Positions 32,483 through 40,645 of a DNA stretch of 64,000 nt are shown here, piece by piece. Positions within the stretch are counted from its first letter, which is position 1. Each line of letters begins with the position of its first letter. Both the position numbers and the translations under genes were made by a program. Below the pieces are notes generated by a model, which saw only the letters and a program-made list of their open reading frames with translations, was not told the origin of the DNA and made no database searches. This DNA is from JALZEG01 sp035942255 (lineage in GTDB: Bacteria > Actinomycetota > CADDZG01 > WHSQ01). The stretch is taken from positions 1-64,000 of the forward strand of contig DASZDG010000073.1 of NCBI GenBank assembly GCA_035942255.1. The letters are read 5' to 3'.

Positions 32483-34134
32483 CGGGGGCCGCGCTGCTTC
32501 GAACGTCTCTTCGACCGCGATCGATCGGAGACGCCGTTCCCGCCCGGAGACTCACCGTAACGGCCGTACGAGTACGCGCTGTAGTAGTAGGACCTGTCCC
32601 CGGGGTCGAACGCGTTCAAGACGCAGCCGATGATCGCGCCGCCGGTGCGCTCGAGCTCTTGCTTCGAGTGCACCGTCGCGGAGCGATGGGTCTTGCTCGC
32701 GTCGATGACGAGCAATGCTCCGCCTACCTGGCTCGCGATCACAGCCGCGTCCGCGACTGCGAGCACGGGTGCGGAATCGACGATCACGAAGTCCGCGATC
32801 TCCTCCAGGGACCGCACGAGCGATCCCAGCAGGGGCGAAGACAGCAGCTCCGCGGGGTTCGGGGGCACGACGCCGCTCGGGACGATCCTCATGTTCGGGA
32901 TCCCGGGATCCCGGATCACCTCGACGACGTTCGTCTTCGCCCCCGAAAGGTATGCGGAGAGCCCCTCCTGCTCCGCCTGGTCTTGGATGCCGAAGTAGTT
33001 CCCCAGCGTCGGGCGCCGCAGGTCGGCGGAGACGAGGATCACGCGCCTCCCCGCCTGCGCGAGGACCACCCCGAGATTCGACGAGGTCGCGGACTTGCCC
33101 TCCGCCGCCGACGGGCTCGTGACGACGAGGCTCTTGATGCCGCGCTGGCTGGTTATGAACTGGACGTTCGTCCGCAGGGCGCGGTACGCCTCGGCGGCCG
33201 CCCCCTGTGGGTCGGCCGCGGAGATGACCTGGTAGGCCGAGGCACCTCTCGGCCTCTGGTACCGCGGGATCGTTCCGACGACGGGGGCGCGCACGGCGAC
33301 CTCCACGTCGGCCCGGCCCTTGAACCTGTCGTCCAGTCGCTCGCGCAGGAAGGCGAGGCCGGTCCCGATCGCGAGACCGAGGATCAGGCCGAGGCCGCCG
33401 TTGCGCCGGTGGTTCGGCGACACCGGGACCGAAGGGGTCGTCGCCTCCTCGATCACCTCACCGCCCCCCTGGCCGGAGCTCTGGCTCTGGACGTCGTCGA
33501 GGCGCTGCTGGAGCACCCCGAGCCGTGCGGTGAGGATGTTCCGCTGGGTATCGAGAGTCGCCGCGAGCGCGTCGTCGCCGGAGTCCTGGGCATCCTCGAG
33601 CTGTTGCGTCACCTCGGTCAGCTGAGCCGACGCGGTCTGCACGCGACGCTCGATCGCCCGCTGCTCCTCCAGCGCGTTCTGTTGCTCTCGCTCGCTGCGG
33701 AAGTCGAGGAAGTTCTCGGCGAACGAGTTCGCCGCGGCCGCCGTCAGCGCGGGGTCCGTCGACGTGTACCGAAGGATGATGATCTGCGTCTCGGTGAGCG
33801 CCTCGGCGCTCAGCGGGCCCAGGAGTGACCGTGCCGTCCCGGGAAAGCCGAGGTCCTCCTTGACGCGCACGGCCACGGGCTCGGACGCCGCCACCTGGCT
33901 CTGCGTCGCGACGTCCACCCGCCCGAACGCCGTCATCTGCTCGGACGTCAGCGGCTCGAGGTAGACCCGGGCGGTGGCCGCGTATACCGGCTGCTGCTGG
34001 TACGACCACGCGAGCGCCGCCCCGAATACGAGCAGCGTCACGAGGATGATCGTCCACTTCCGCGCGCGCAGGAGCGCGAGATACGCCCGAAGGTCTACGG
34101 ACTCTTCTCTAGGCCCTCCGCCGGTCTGCATCAC
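32479..34134 (-). CDS. Wzc/CapAB-like polysaccharide copolymerase with BY-kinase domain
   Basis: A 551-residue chain-length regulator and tyrosine autokinase. Wzz-type domain with transmembrane helices at about 28-46 and 247-264, a coiled coil in between (about 150-220), then a cytoplasmic kinase domain with a deviant Walker A SAAEGKSATSS (341-352), Walker A' VILVSADLRRP (365-375) and Walker B VIVDSAP (450-456). The C-terminus has a tyrosine cluster (SYYYSAYSYGRY, 515-526), the usual autophosphorylation site, and a basic tail. It controls export and length with Wzy. No cognate phosphatase sits beside it; the LMW-PTP at 41 kb is a candidate. Confidence 0.92.
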   Translation of the reverse strand: MMQTGGGPREESVDLRAYLALLRARKWTIILVTLLVFGAALAWSYQQQPVYAATARVYLEPLTSEQMTAFGRVDVATQSQVAASEPVAVRVKEDLGFPGTARSLLGPLSAEALTETQIIILRYTSTDPALTAAAANSFAENFLDFRSEREQQNALEEQRAIERRVQTASAQLTEVTQQLEDAQDSGDDALAATLDTQRNILTARLGVLQQRLDDVQSQSSGQGGGEVIEEATTPSVPVSPNHRRNGGLGLILGLAIGTGLAFLRERLDDRFKGRADVEVAVRAPVVGTIPRYQRPRGASAYQVISAADPQGAAAEAYRALRTNVQFITSQRGIKSLVVTSPSAAEGKSATSSNLGVVLAQAGRRVILVSADLRRPTLGNYFGIQDQAEQEGLSAYLSGAKTNVVEVIRDPGIPNMRIVPSGVVPPNPAELLSSPLLGSLVRSLEEIADFVIVDSAPVLAVADAAVIASQVGGALLVIDASKTHRSATVHSKQELERTGGAIIGCVLNAFDPGDRSYYYSAYSYGRYGESPGGNGVSDRSRSKRRSKQRGPR

Positions 34135-34244
34135 TGAGGTCTAGCTCTCCTTCGTGCTCGGCCCTGCTCGGCGCGGAGTCGTCTCTACCCGGCACTCGCG
34201 GGTGGACAAAGCCTACGTCCCGTCCGGCGACGAAGTCTCAAACC

Positions 34245-34274
34245 AAGAGGGGCCGCCGAAGCGGCCCCTCTTTT
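34245..34274. terminator. Bidirectional-looking terminator hairpin
   Basis: AAGAGGGGCCGC / GCGGCCCCTCTT stem with a CGAA loop and a T run on the + side. It follows the small membrane-protein gene on the - strand and lies upstream of the wzc-like gene. Confidence 0.75.
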
Positions 34275-34293
34275 GAACGAGATGAAAGATCGA

Positions 34294-34554
34294 CTACGGC
34301 TTCGTGTGCTTTTCGGGCTTGTGCTTGCACGACGGGTCGCTCGGGTGCGGGGCACCCGCGTACTTGCCTGCCGGCCGGCACCGGGGAGGCGGGTCGCCGT
34401 CCTGGTGGGTGGTGAGCTCGACGCCACCGGTCCCGCTGGGGGCAGCGCCGCTGCGCGACTGCGCCAGCATGATCCCGAGCGCCAACAGCAGCATGATCGC
34501 GGCGAGAACCAACGGCAGGAACGAAATCCGAACCCTGTTCCTAAGTGTCTCCAT
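34294..34554 (-). CDS. Small single-pass membrane/secreted protein near the lasso precursor
   Basis: An 86-residue protein with one hydrophobic segment (ISFLPLVLAAIMLLLALGIML) and a short external tail containing HQDGDPPPRCRPAGK and DPSCKHKPEKH. The ATG has AAGGGA upstream. The DGDPP plus Cys/Lys/His-rich tail resembles the His-rich protein at 12 kb. It lies 52 nt downstream of the lasso precursor gene on the same strand and may be co-transcribed with it, which would make an immunity-like or structural role worth considering; that is speculation. Confidence 0.6.
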   Translation of the reverse strand: METLRNRVRISFLPLVLAAIMLLLALGIMLAQSRSGAAPSGTGGVELTTHQDGDPPPRCRPAGKYAGAPHPSDPSCKHKPEKHTKP

Positions 34555-34606
34555 GAAAATCCCTTCCGCCCTCTTGAAAGGCTGAATTACCGAGTGGGGC
34601 TGCCCG

Positions 34607-34747
34607 CTAGATGCAATCGCCCATGACGGACACACCGCTGCCGATCACGCCGTCGTCACAGTCGACTCCGGCGCCCAACGTGAGCTCCCGGACGGAGCCC
34701 AGCACGATGATCGCCGGCGCCTCGTACGAAACAATTCGTCGTTCCAT
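34607..34747 (-). CDS. Lasso-peptide precursor (A protein)
   Basis: A 46-residue RiPP precursor. The leader (residues 1-24) carries the lasso recognition pattern Y8-x-x-P11 ... L16-G17 ... T23, with Thr at position -2. The core would start at Gly25 and run 22 residues to Ile46. It has Asp at core positions 5, 7 and 8, so Gly1 can close a ring onto Asp8 (or Asp7), and cysteines at core positions 6 and 21, which could form a disulfide from ring to tail. Genes for all expected maturation steps follow within 5 kb. The ATG has GTGGAAG about 6 nt upstream. Too short for routine gene finding, so easily missed. Confidence 0.85.
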   Translation of the reverse strand: MERRIVSYEAPAIIVLGSVRELTLGAGVDCDDGVIGSGVSVMGDCI

Positions 34748-34920
34748 GCAGCTTCCACCCTTCCCGCGAACCGGACGCCCTGCGCCCAGAATGTACCATT
34801 TACACGGATACCGAACACCCCAAGTTTCGCCAGGTGCGAGGCTCCCTCCTGCAAGCGTTGGTAAATATACCCTTCGCAGCGGGACAAGCAACCAGGATTT
34901 TCCGGATATCCTTCCCGAGC

Positions 34921-35751
34921 GTGGAGGAAAGCGACGGCTCGGTCGGAGCTTACGGGCTTCGCCTGGGTGGCCTCGAACCGTCGCCTTACGGCACGACTCC
35001 TGCTGCGTCCTGGCCTCTCGTAAACATCCGACAGCGCACGGACCCGCGGAGGCGCTGGGATCAAGAGGTCCGCGACGCCAAGGTGCGCGTCCCGCTCGTC
35101 ACGGGCGGGCGCCTGGACCTCGATCGGGACGACATGTCCGCAACCTTCTCCGTCCCCGAGCCGCTCTCGGACGCCGATCTCCTCCATCCCTACCTGGCAC
35201 CGGCGGCCGCGTGGTTCTCGCACTGGCTCGGCCGGCACTCGTTCCACGCGGGGTGCGTCGTCTTCGGGGGCCGCGCCTACGCAGTGGCAGGCGACAAGGA
35301 GGCGGGGAAGAGCTCGCTCCTCGCGTGGTTGAGCATCCACGGCCACACCGTGGTGGCGGACGACCTTGTCGTCCTCGATGGGGAGAGGATCCTTACCGGC
35401 CCGAGGGCGATAGATCTCAGGGCCCCGACGGTCGAGGCGCTGGCGCTCGCATCGGCCGTCGACGTCCGCGGGGGAACGAGGCACAGGATCGCTCTGTCCC
35501 AGACGGAAGCCGAGTGGCCGTTCGGTGGCTGGATCTTCCTGTCGTGGGGGCCGCGGATCGAGATCCGATCGATCCCGCCACGAGATCGTCTCGCCACGCT
35601 CCTCGCGAGCCGCGTGGCGCAGGTCGTCCCGCACAACCCCGCGGATCTCGTCGCGCTCGCGGCACGACCCGCGTGGACGCTCGCGCGCCCGCGCGGGTGG
35701 GACGTCATGGATCGACTCTCCGAGCTGGTATCAAGCACCGTCGCCGGCTAG
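34921..35751 (+). CDS. HPr-kinase-like lasso-peptide kinase
   Basis: A 276-residue kinase of the HPrK fold, as found in paeninodin-type lasso clusters where it phosphorylates the precursor's C-terminal serine. It has a short N-terminal domain (GAYGLRLGGL), His109 in RHSFHAGCVV, the P-loop GDKEAGKSS (124-132) and the acidic pair VVADDLVVLDG (about 145-155). The GTG chosen gives the family-typical distance to the YGL motif; the open frame continues 87 nt further upstream through AT-richer DNA. It is divergent from the precursor gene and convergent, with 21 bp overlap, with the cyclase gene. Confidence 0.8.
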   Translation: MEESDGSVGAYGLRLGGLEPSPYGTTPAASWPLVNIRQRTDPRRRWDQEVRDAKVRVPLVTGGRLDLDRDDMSATFSVPEPLSDADLLHPYLAPAAAWFSHWLGRHSFHAGCVVFGGRAYAVAGDKEAGKSSLLAWLSIHGHTVVADDLVVLDGERILTGPRAIDLRAPTVEALALASAVDVRGGTRHRIALSQTEAEWPFGGWIFLSWGPRIEIRSIPPRDRLATLLASRVAQVVPHNPADLVALAARPAWTLARPRGWDVMDRLSELVSSTVAG

Positions 35752-36894
35752 GCGAAGAAGCATGCTCTGGAACAGGATCCCCGTCTGCCACTTGGGGTCT
35801 TCGCCGTGCCGCCACATGCGTTCGACGACGTCGAGCCGCACGACGTCCGTGTCGACGCCGCGCCCGTCCCATCGACTCAGCAGCTCTTCCGTGTGCCGCC
35901 CCCGGAACGCGCGCCCGAATCGGGCTTTCGTGGCGCGCGCGAGGACGTCCGCGGGGAGCAGGTCGCCGAAGATCCGGGTCATCGCGGTGGTCCGATCGCC
36001 GGGACCGAAGGCTCCGTCGCGCGCAAGCTGAGCCAGGAACTGCGGGTCGAGGAACAAGTGGGAGACCCGCGTCCGATGGGCGTCCGCCATCAGCTCGAAG
36101 CTGCGACGGGTGAGGTGGAGATACCGCCGGCGGGCATACCACCGGACGCGCTTCGACCATCTGAACGGCTCCTCGGCAAGGTCCTGCAGCTCCGCCTCGG
36201 CGACCGCGCGAGCCGCGTCCGGTTGCAGCCACTGCGGCGGATCGAGGTCGCGCCGGCGTGCGACGATCCGCCTGATGCTTCGAGGGCTGGCGGCATGTGC
36301 GATCCGTAACGCCTCGAACGAGCGCCGCGGCTTCCTGCGCGCGAGGACGTCCGCCTGGTGCTGCCATCGCCAGCCGGCCAAGAGGCCGTCGCCGTCGACG
36401 CCGGTCAGGAGGGACCCGCCGGCGACTCGCTCCAAGAGTGGCTCGTGGACGTACGTGTTCGCCGGCCACAGCAGCCCGCAGCGGGCCAGGACGCGGCGAG
36501 CCACGGGCCCGACGATGTCGAGCTCGTCGCCGATCTCGATCCGTTCCCAATGCGTCAGGCCGAGATGCCGGATCACCTTCTCCTGCCAGGCCGTCTCGTC
36601 CGTTTCGGGCACGTCCGGGAACCGAAGCGTCAGCGGGATCGGAAGAGGCAGGCCCTCGCGGCGCGCTACGTGCGCGGCGGTCGCGAGGACGGCCGAGGAA
36701 TCCCGTCCGCCCGAGAAGCTGACGCCGCACGGGGGCCGGGCGAGCGCGCCGGCCACGGCATCCTCGAGCGCGGCGCGGGGCGTTCGTCCCGTAATCCCGC
36801 GCGCGGGGTTCGGTGCCGACGCGTCCGCGCCGTGAATGCGGTTCGACCCGATCTCCAGAGGTGTCAGGCCAAGCGGATTCAGGTTCCGGGACAT
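35731..36894 (-). CDS. Lasso-peptide macrolactam synthetase (C protein), short form
   Basis: A 387-residue asparagine-synthetase-like protein that would adenylate the ring Asp side chain and close the isopeptide bond. The PP-loop SFSGGRDSSA (59-68) and the downstream LTGVDGDGLLAGW, AND-type acidic motif are present. Typical lasso C proteins are near 580-600 residues; this one lacks the whole N-terminal glutamine-amidotransferase domain, and no such domain is encoded in any frame just upstream. The ATG overlaps the B2 stop by 16 nt. The missing domain is not needed for lactam chemistry, so activity remains plausible. Confidence 0.83.
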   Translation of the reverse strand: MSRNLNPLGLTPLEIGSNRIHGADASAPNPARGITGRTPRAALEDAVAGALARPPCGVSFSGGRDSSAVLATAAHVARREGLPLPIPLTLRFPDVPETDETAWQEKVIRHLGLTHWERIEIGDELDIVGPVARRVLARCGLLWPANTYVHEPLLERVAGGSLLTGVDGDGLLAGWRWQHQADVLARRKPRRSFEALRIAHAASPRSIRRIVARRRDLDPPQWLQPDAARAVAEAELQDLAEEPFRWSKRVRWYARRRYLHLTRRSFELMADAHRTRVSHLFLDPQFLAQLARDGAFGPGDRTTAMTRIFGDLLPADVLARATKARFGRAFRGRHTEELLSRWDGRGVDTDVVRLDVVERMWRHGEDPKWQTGILFQSMLLRLAGDGA

Positions 36895-37256
36895 GGCGGG
36901 GGGCGCCGCAACAGCTCCGTGAAGCCCTCGTCGTGACAGGGAGGGTCACCGTCCAGCCAGGCATGAGCACGAAACCCCTTGCGTGGAGCCGTCACGCCGA
37001 CGATCAAGTCGCGCGGACGGTCGTGGGCCGCCTCCCAGGCCTGAAGGACCGTAGCGCGCTCGAGGCACGTGGCACCCATGCGTCGCAAGACCCCGAGGGC
37101 CCCTCGCTCGGCGGCAGCCGGAACTCGCGGAACTCTCGGCAGTGAGACGTCCTCGAACCCCCGCCGTTTCAGCACGCGCCGGGTACGCGCCGTTGCCCGA
37201 GCCGCCCACAAGGCGGCCCGCAGGCTCGCCGGGCCGAACCGATGGGCGGTCGTCAC
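36879..37256 (-). CDS. Lasso-peptide leader protease (B2, transglutaminase-like)
   Basis: A 125-residue protein of the McjB C-terminal/B2 type. The catalytic Cys-His-Asp triad is visible: Cys64 in ATCLERATVLQ, His98 in GFRAHAWLDGD and Asp102. LIVGVTAP matches the conserved strand before the catalytic His. It would cut the leader after Thr23-Leu24. The GTG start overlaps the B1 stop by 4 nt, giving the B1-B2 order typical of split-B lasso clusters. Confidence 0.9.
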   Translation of the reverse strand: MTTAHRFGPASLRAALWAARATARTRRVLKRRGFEDVSLPRVPRVPAAAERGALGVLRRMGATCLERATVLQAWEAAHDRPRDLIVGVTAPRKGFRAHAWLDGDPPCHDEGFTELLRRPPPCPGT

Positions 37257-37516
37257 ACCAACAGCTTCCTCTCGGACAACGACGCAAGGAAGCCGTCCAC
37301 GTCGCGCTCGGCCGCCTCGTCTTCCAACCCGAACTCCCGCCGCAATCGCTCCACGAGGTCGGCGCGGGTCGTGCCCTCCACCAGCATCAGCCACAGCGTC
37401 GCCCCGGTGGGATTCACCGAGATGTACTCCGACCGCGCGACGTCCAGCGCCACGATCTCACCTTCGACCTCGCGCCATTCCACTGCGTCGGCGTCGATCC
37501 GGACGCGCTCTTCCAC
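37253..37516 (-). CDS. Lasso-peptide RRE protein (B1, PqqD-like)
   Basis: An 87-residue winged-helix protein of the RiPP recognition element family, which binds the precursor leader and presents it to B2. The strand pattern EGEIVALDVARSEYISVNPTG, then ATLWLMLVEGTTRADLVERL and a final helical segment match PqqD/B1 proteins, usually 80-100 residues. The GTG start follows AAGGCGAGG and begins 2 nt after the nucleotidyltransferase stop. The frame is open upstream, but longer starts would run into the previous gene. Confidence 0.88.
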   Translation of the reverse strand: MEERVRIDADAVEWREVEGEIVALDVARSEYISVNPTGATLWLMLVEGTTRADLVERLRREFGLEDEAAERDVDGFLASLSERKLLV

Positions 37517-37518
37517 CG

Positions 37519-38469
37519 CTATCGCCTCGCCTTCAACCACGCGCGCAGACCGGCCGGCGCGTGCAGCGCCAACCACAGTGGCCGCCAAGCGTACGCCGCC
37601 AGGAGGCCCAGCCGCCCGCGTCGCGCGAGGGGACTCCACCGCCGCATGAACGCCGGTGGAGGAAATGCCCGGGAGCACACGAACAGCAGCTTCCGCTTCA
37701 AGCCACGTTGCGCCGCGAGCCACGCGAACCCCTCGGCGAGGTCGGGCGCGGAAGCCGCCCTGAGCCGAACCAGCGCGCCGGGACGAGCCGAGGTCAGCCG
37801 CAGCCGAGCCCACAGGTCCGCACCTTCCGGAACGAGCGCGAGGCCCACGCCGAAGGCCTCGAGAGCCCCGACCGCGGCTGCGGCCGACGCCGCGACCCGC
37901 CACGTCTCCACATCCGCCTGCGCCACTGCGCGTCGAAGGTCCTCGAGTGGGCGTTTCTCGTCGATGCCGTGGTGCGCCGCGTGCAAGGTGACGATCAACG
38001 CGAGGACTCCGCGAGACGGAACGCGGACGGACCTTCCGCCGACCCGAAGGAGCTCGGCGCCGGTGGACACCGCGCTCCAGACGTCTTCGGGCGGCGCGGC
38101 CGCGCCCGACAGCGTGGTGTGCAGGTCTACGTTCGAGCGGTCACTCGGCCGGGTGAGCTCGCGCGCGTGGACCGGTCGCAACAACGGCATCCCGGAGACC
38201 GTCGTCTCCACGAACCCGATCCGCTCGAGGACCGCGACCGCTTCGTCCGCCCGGGGAGCAGGCACGAGCACGTCCGAGTCCGAGTACGGACGTGGAGCCG
38301 CGTCGTCGTACAGCCACGAATGGATCGCCGGTCCTTTGAGCAACACGCAGGGGATGTCGTGGTCCTCCAAGGCGCCGACGATCTCCGCCGTCGTACGGTC
38401 CACCATCAGGGCGCGGGCGGTGGCGTGGATGGGCGAGCCTGCGCGGTCCACGGCGCGAGCATATTTCAC
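37519..38469 (-). CDS. Nucleotidyltransferase-family protein of the lasso cluster
   Basis: A 316-residue protein of the NTP_transf_5-like nucleotidyltransferase family. CVLLKGPAIHSWLYDDAAPRPYSDSDVLVP contains the Lys-Gly and the S-D-x-D metal-binding core. Such genes recur in paeninodin-type lasso clusters; whether they modify the peptide (for example by adding a nucleotide or glycosyl phosphate) is not settled. Here it sits between the exporter permease and B1 in the same operon, 14 nt after the permease stop. GTG start, no strong ribosome-binding site. Confidence 0.8.
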   Translation of the reverse strand: MKYARAVDRAGSPIHATARALMVDRTTAEIVGALEDHDIPCVLLKGPAIHSWLYDDAAPRPYSDSDVLVPAPRADEAVAVLERIGFVETTVSGMPLLRPVHARELTRPSDRSNVDLHTTLSGAAAPPEDVWSAVSTGAELLRVGGRSVRVPSRGVLALIVTLHAAHHGIDEKRPLEDLRRAVAQADVETWRVAASAAAAVGALEAFGVGLALVPEGADLWARLRLTSARPGALVRLRAASAPDLAEGFAWLAAQRGLKRKLLFVCSRAFPPPAFMRRWSPLARRGRLGLLAAYAWRPLWLALHAPAGLRAWLKARR

Positions 38470-38483
38470 AGTGCTCGACGAGC

Positions 38484-39293
38484 TCAGTACTCACCGAGCG
38501 ACCCGGTCTTCAAGGAGTGCCGCAGCGCCACGCGGAAGACCCACAACGACAACGGGATCGCACATGCCGCGAAGATCAGGAGCGAGAGGAAGTCGCCGGA
38601 CCACCCGGACCCCTCGAAGACCGCGGTGCGGATCCCGTCGAAAGCGAAGCGGGTCGGAACGATCGCGGCCAGCGGCTTCAACCACGACGGGAACACCTCG
38701 ACCGGGAAGAGCGCGCCGCCGAGGAGACCGAGCGAGAACGTGAAGAGGGCGGCCAGCCCTTCACCTCGTTTGAACGCGAACACCGCGGCGGCCACGACGA
38801 TGCCGATCGCACCGACGGCGACGCCCGAGACGATCAGCATGAGGAGGAGGCCGGGCCAGTTGGCGTTCCCGACCTCCAGCCCCAGAAGCATTGCCGCGAG
38901 CATGAGGTAGACGGCGGCCCGTAGCGTGGCGAACAGGAACGGGAAGCCGGCGAGGCCCAGCGAGAGCTCGAATGCCGAGACCGGTTGCGTCCACAGCGCC
39001 TCCAGGGTTCCCGTCATCTGCTCCTGATGGATCCGCGCCCCCAGCTGTGTCGTCGTCGCCTGCAGCACGAGCGTCATGGCAAGGCCGATCGCGGCGAAGT
39101 CGAAGTACGTCGAGGCGCCGCTGAGGTCGGTGCCACGCGGCGTCACCGCGCGGGAGATGTAATAGAAGACGACGAGGTTGAGGACGCCGAAGACCGAGTC
39201 GAGCACGAACGCCATCCTGTACGAACGCGCTATCGAGAAGTCCCGCCGGACCATCGCGGCGACGACGCGCGCCCTGACCGGCTCAAGAGCCAA
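38484..39293 (-). CDS. ABC-2-type exporter permease
   Basis: A 269-residue integral membrane protein with six predicted transmembrane segments and the arrangement of the ABC-2 transporter family (long N-terminal cytoplasmic helix SIARSYRMAFVLDS, then paired helices, with LFPVEVFPSWLKPLAAIVPTRFAFDG before the last). With the adjacent ATPase it would export the mature lasso peptide, and export usually provides self-immunity. The TTG start overlaps the ATPase stop by 11 nt and has GGGAGG 10 nt upstream. Confidence 0.85.
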   Translation of the reverse strand: MALEPVRARVVAAMVRRDFSIARSYRMAFVLDSVFGVLNLVVFYYISRAVTPRGTDLSGASTYFDFAAIGLAMTLVLQATTTQLGARIHQEQMTGTLEALWTQPVSAFELSLGLAGFPFLFATLRAAVYLMLAAMLLGLEVGNANWPGLLLMLIVSGVAVGAIGIVVAAAVFAFKRGEGLAALFTFSLGLLGGALFPVEVFPSWLKPLAAIVPTRFAFDGIRTAVFEGSGWSGDFLSLLIFAACAIPLSLWVFRVALRHSLKTGSLGEY

Positions 39294-39921
39294 GGTCGAG
39301 CGTCCTCCCGCCGTGGGCGAAGTCCTCGTGACGATGTGTCGCCACGATCGCGGCGCAGTGCGGCCGCCGGTCGAGCGCCCCCCAGAACCGCTCGACCGCC
39401 GCGTCGTCGAGCGAGCGCGTGGGCTCGTCGAGGAGCAACAGGGAAGGGTCGCCGAGCAGGGCGCGGGCGAACGCCACCTGCTGGAGCATCCCGGTCGAGC
39501 AGGACGCCATCCGCTGATCGAGTATCGGCGCGAGCTCGAGCTCCTCCTCCAGCTCCCGGACCGCCGTAACCGCGGCTGTCTTCGACGGCAGCCGCAGTCG
39601 CGCGAAGAACGACAGGTTCGCGCGGCCCGACAGGCGAAGGTAGAACGAACGGTCCTGTGCCAGCGCGGCCCCCACGCGCTCGCGCGCCGCGACGGTCCCC
39701 GCGCGGAGCCCCGCGATCGTCACGCTGCCCCGCGTTGGCTCGAGCACGCCCGCGATGCACCGCAACATCGACGACTTCCCCGACCCGTTCGGGCCGCGGA
39801 GGATGAGGCGGTCGCCCTCTTGCAGCGAGAACTCCACGTCCCGGAAGACGACACGGGTCCCGAAGCGGCGTTCGAGCCCGGAGACGCGCAACAGGTCGGC
39901 CGGATGAGAGGCGGTATCCAC
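39283..39921 (-). CDS. ABC transporter ATPase
   Basis: A 212-residue nucleotide-binding subunit: Walker A GPNGSGKSS (43-51), the Q-loop near ALAQDRSF, signature STGMLQQ (142-148, a variant of LSGGQ seen in ABC-2 exporters) and Walker B LLLLDEPTRS with the catalytic Glu. The switch His is in VATHRHEDF. First gene of the leftward lasso operon; TATGTT lies exactly 6 nt before the GTG, so the operon mRNA is probably leaderless. Confidence 0.92.
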   Translation of the reverse strand: MDTASHPADLLRVSGLERRFGTRVVFRDVEFSLQEGDRLILRGPNGSGKSSMLRCIAGVLEPTRGSVTIAGLRAGTVAARERVGAALAQDRSFYLRLSGRANLSFFARLRLPSKTAAVTAVRELEEELELAPILDQRMASCSTGMLQQVAFARALLGDPSLLLLDEPTRSLDDAAVERFWGALDRRPHCAAIVATHRHEDFAHGGRTLDLGS

Positions 39922-39927
39922 CGGGCA

Positions 39928-39933
39928 AACATA
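39928..39933 (-). promoter_or_regulatory. -10 element TATGTT driving the lasso operon
   Basis: Six nt before the ATPase GTG start; no Shine-Dalgarno. Identical hexamer and gap as the GT4 gene at 17.28 kb. Confidence 0.55.
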
Positions 39934-39949
39934 GCGACGATCGCCGTCG

Positions 39950-40480
39950 CTACGTCGTCAGCTCCGTCACGAGGTCTTCCGGTCTCGCCGCACTGAGCGC
40001 GTCCAGACGTCCCGCGACCGCGGCCAGCCGCGCCAGCTCCTCGTCTGCGATGTCCGCGATCCGGTAGAACACGAGCTGGTAGAGCAACAGCGCGCCGGTC
40101 ACCCTCTGGATAGGCGGGCCGTCCTCCGGAGGGGTTCCCAACGTCAGGAACGTCGCGTCGAAGCGTCCGAACCCGTCGGCCTCGAAGCGGCCATCGTCGC
40201 AGAACGTGACGAACGCGGTGTCGGAGAAGCGCATCCCCAGACGCTGGAGCTTGCGCCGGTACGACGAGCGGTTGAAGAAGTCCGTGCCGTAGAGGCCCAC
40301 ACGGCCGCCGATCTCGCAGGCAGTCAGCATGTACGTCGGTCTCTGCGCCGAAGCGACGAACGCGTCGACGGCGCGGCGCATCGTCGCGACGACCCGGCCC
40401 ACGTCACGATCGGCGAAGACCTGGACGTCGTTGACGTACAGCGACGGGAGCCTTCGCATGCGTCCCTCCCGAGAGTCCAC
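39950..40480 (-). CDS. Unknown protein upstream of the lasso operon (5' end uncertain)
   Basis: Not recognised. At least 176 residues, soluble, with MLTACEIGGRVGLYGTDFF, TAFVTFCDDGRFEADGFGR and FDATFLTLGTPPEDGPP as the most distinctive parts. In the same frame, protein-like sequence with three tryptophans (for example GLVWAESVWIPTREVWREAR) continues about 55 codons upstream to the in-frame TGA that ends the PqqD-like gene, but contains no ATG, GTG or TTG before the start given. The real protein may begin at a non-standard codon (CTG at 40627 is one option). Neighbours suggest a role with the PqqD-like protein. Confidence 0.55.
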   Translation of the reverse strand: MDSREGRMRRLPSLYVNDVQVFADRDVGRVVATMRRAVDAFVASAQRPTYMLTACEIGGRVGLYGTDFFNRSSYRRKLQRLGMRFSDTAFVTFCDDGRFEADGFGRFDATFLTLGTPPEDGPPIQRVTGALLLYQLVFYRIADIADEELARLAAVAGRLDALSAARPEDLVTELTT

Positions 40481-40645
40481 GACTACGCTGAACGCGCCGC
40501 TCTTCGTGAGCGCGCCGCCGGGCGGCTCGGGCTCCGCCGGCAGGCCCGCCAGGAGCCCCGGAACGGTGGCGCGGGCCTCCCGCCAGACCTCGCGCGTCGG
40601 GATCCATACCGATTCGGCCCAGACCAGGCCGGCGAACGGATCGGG

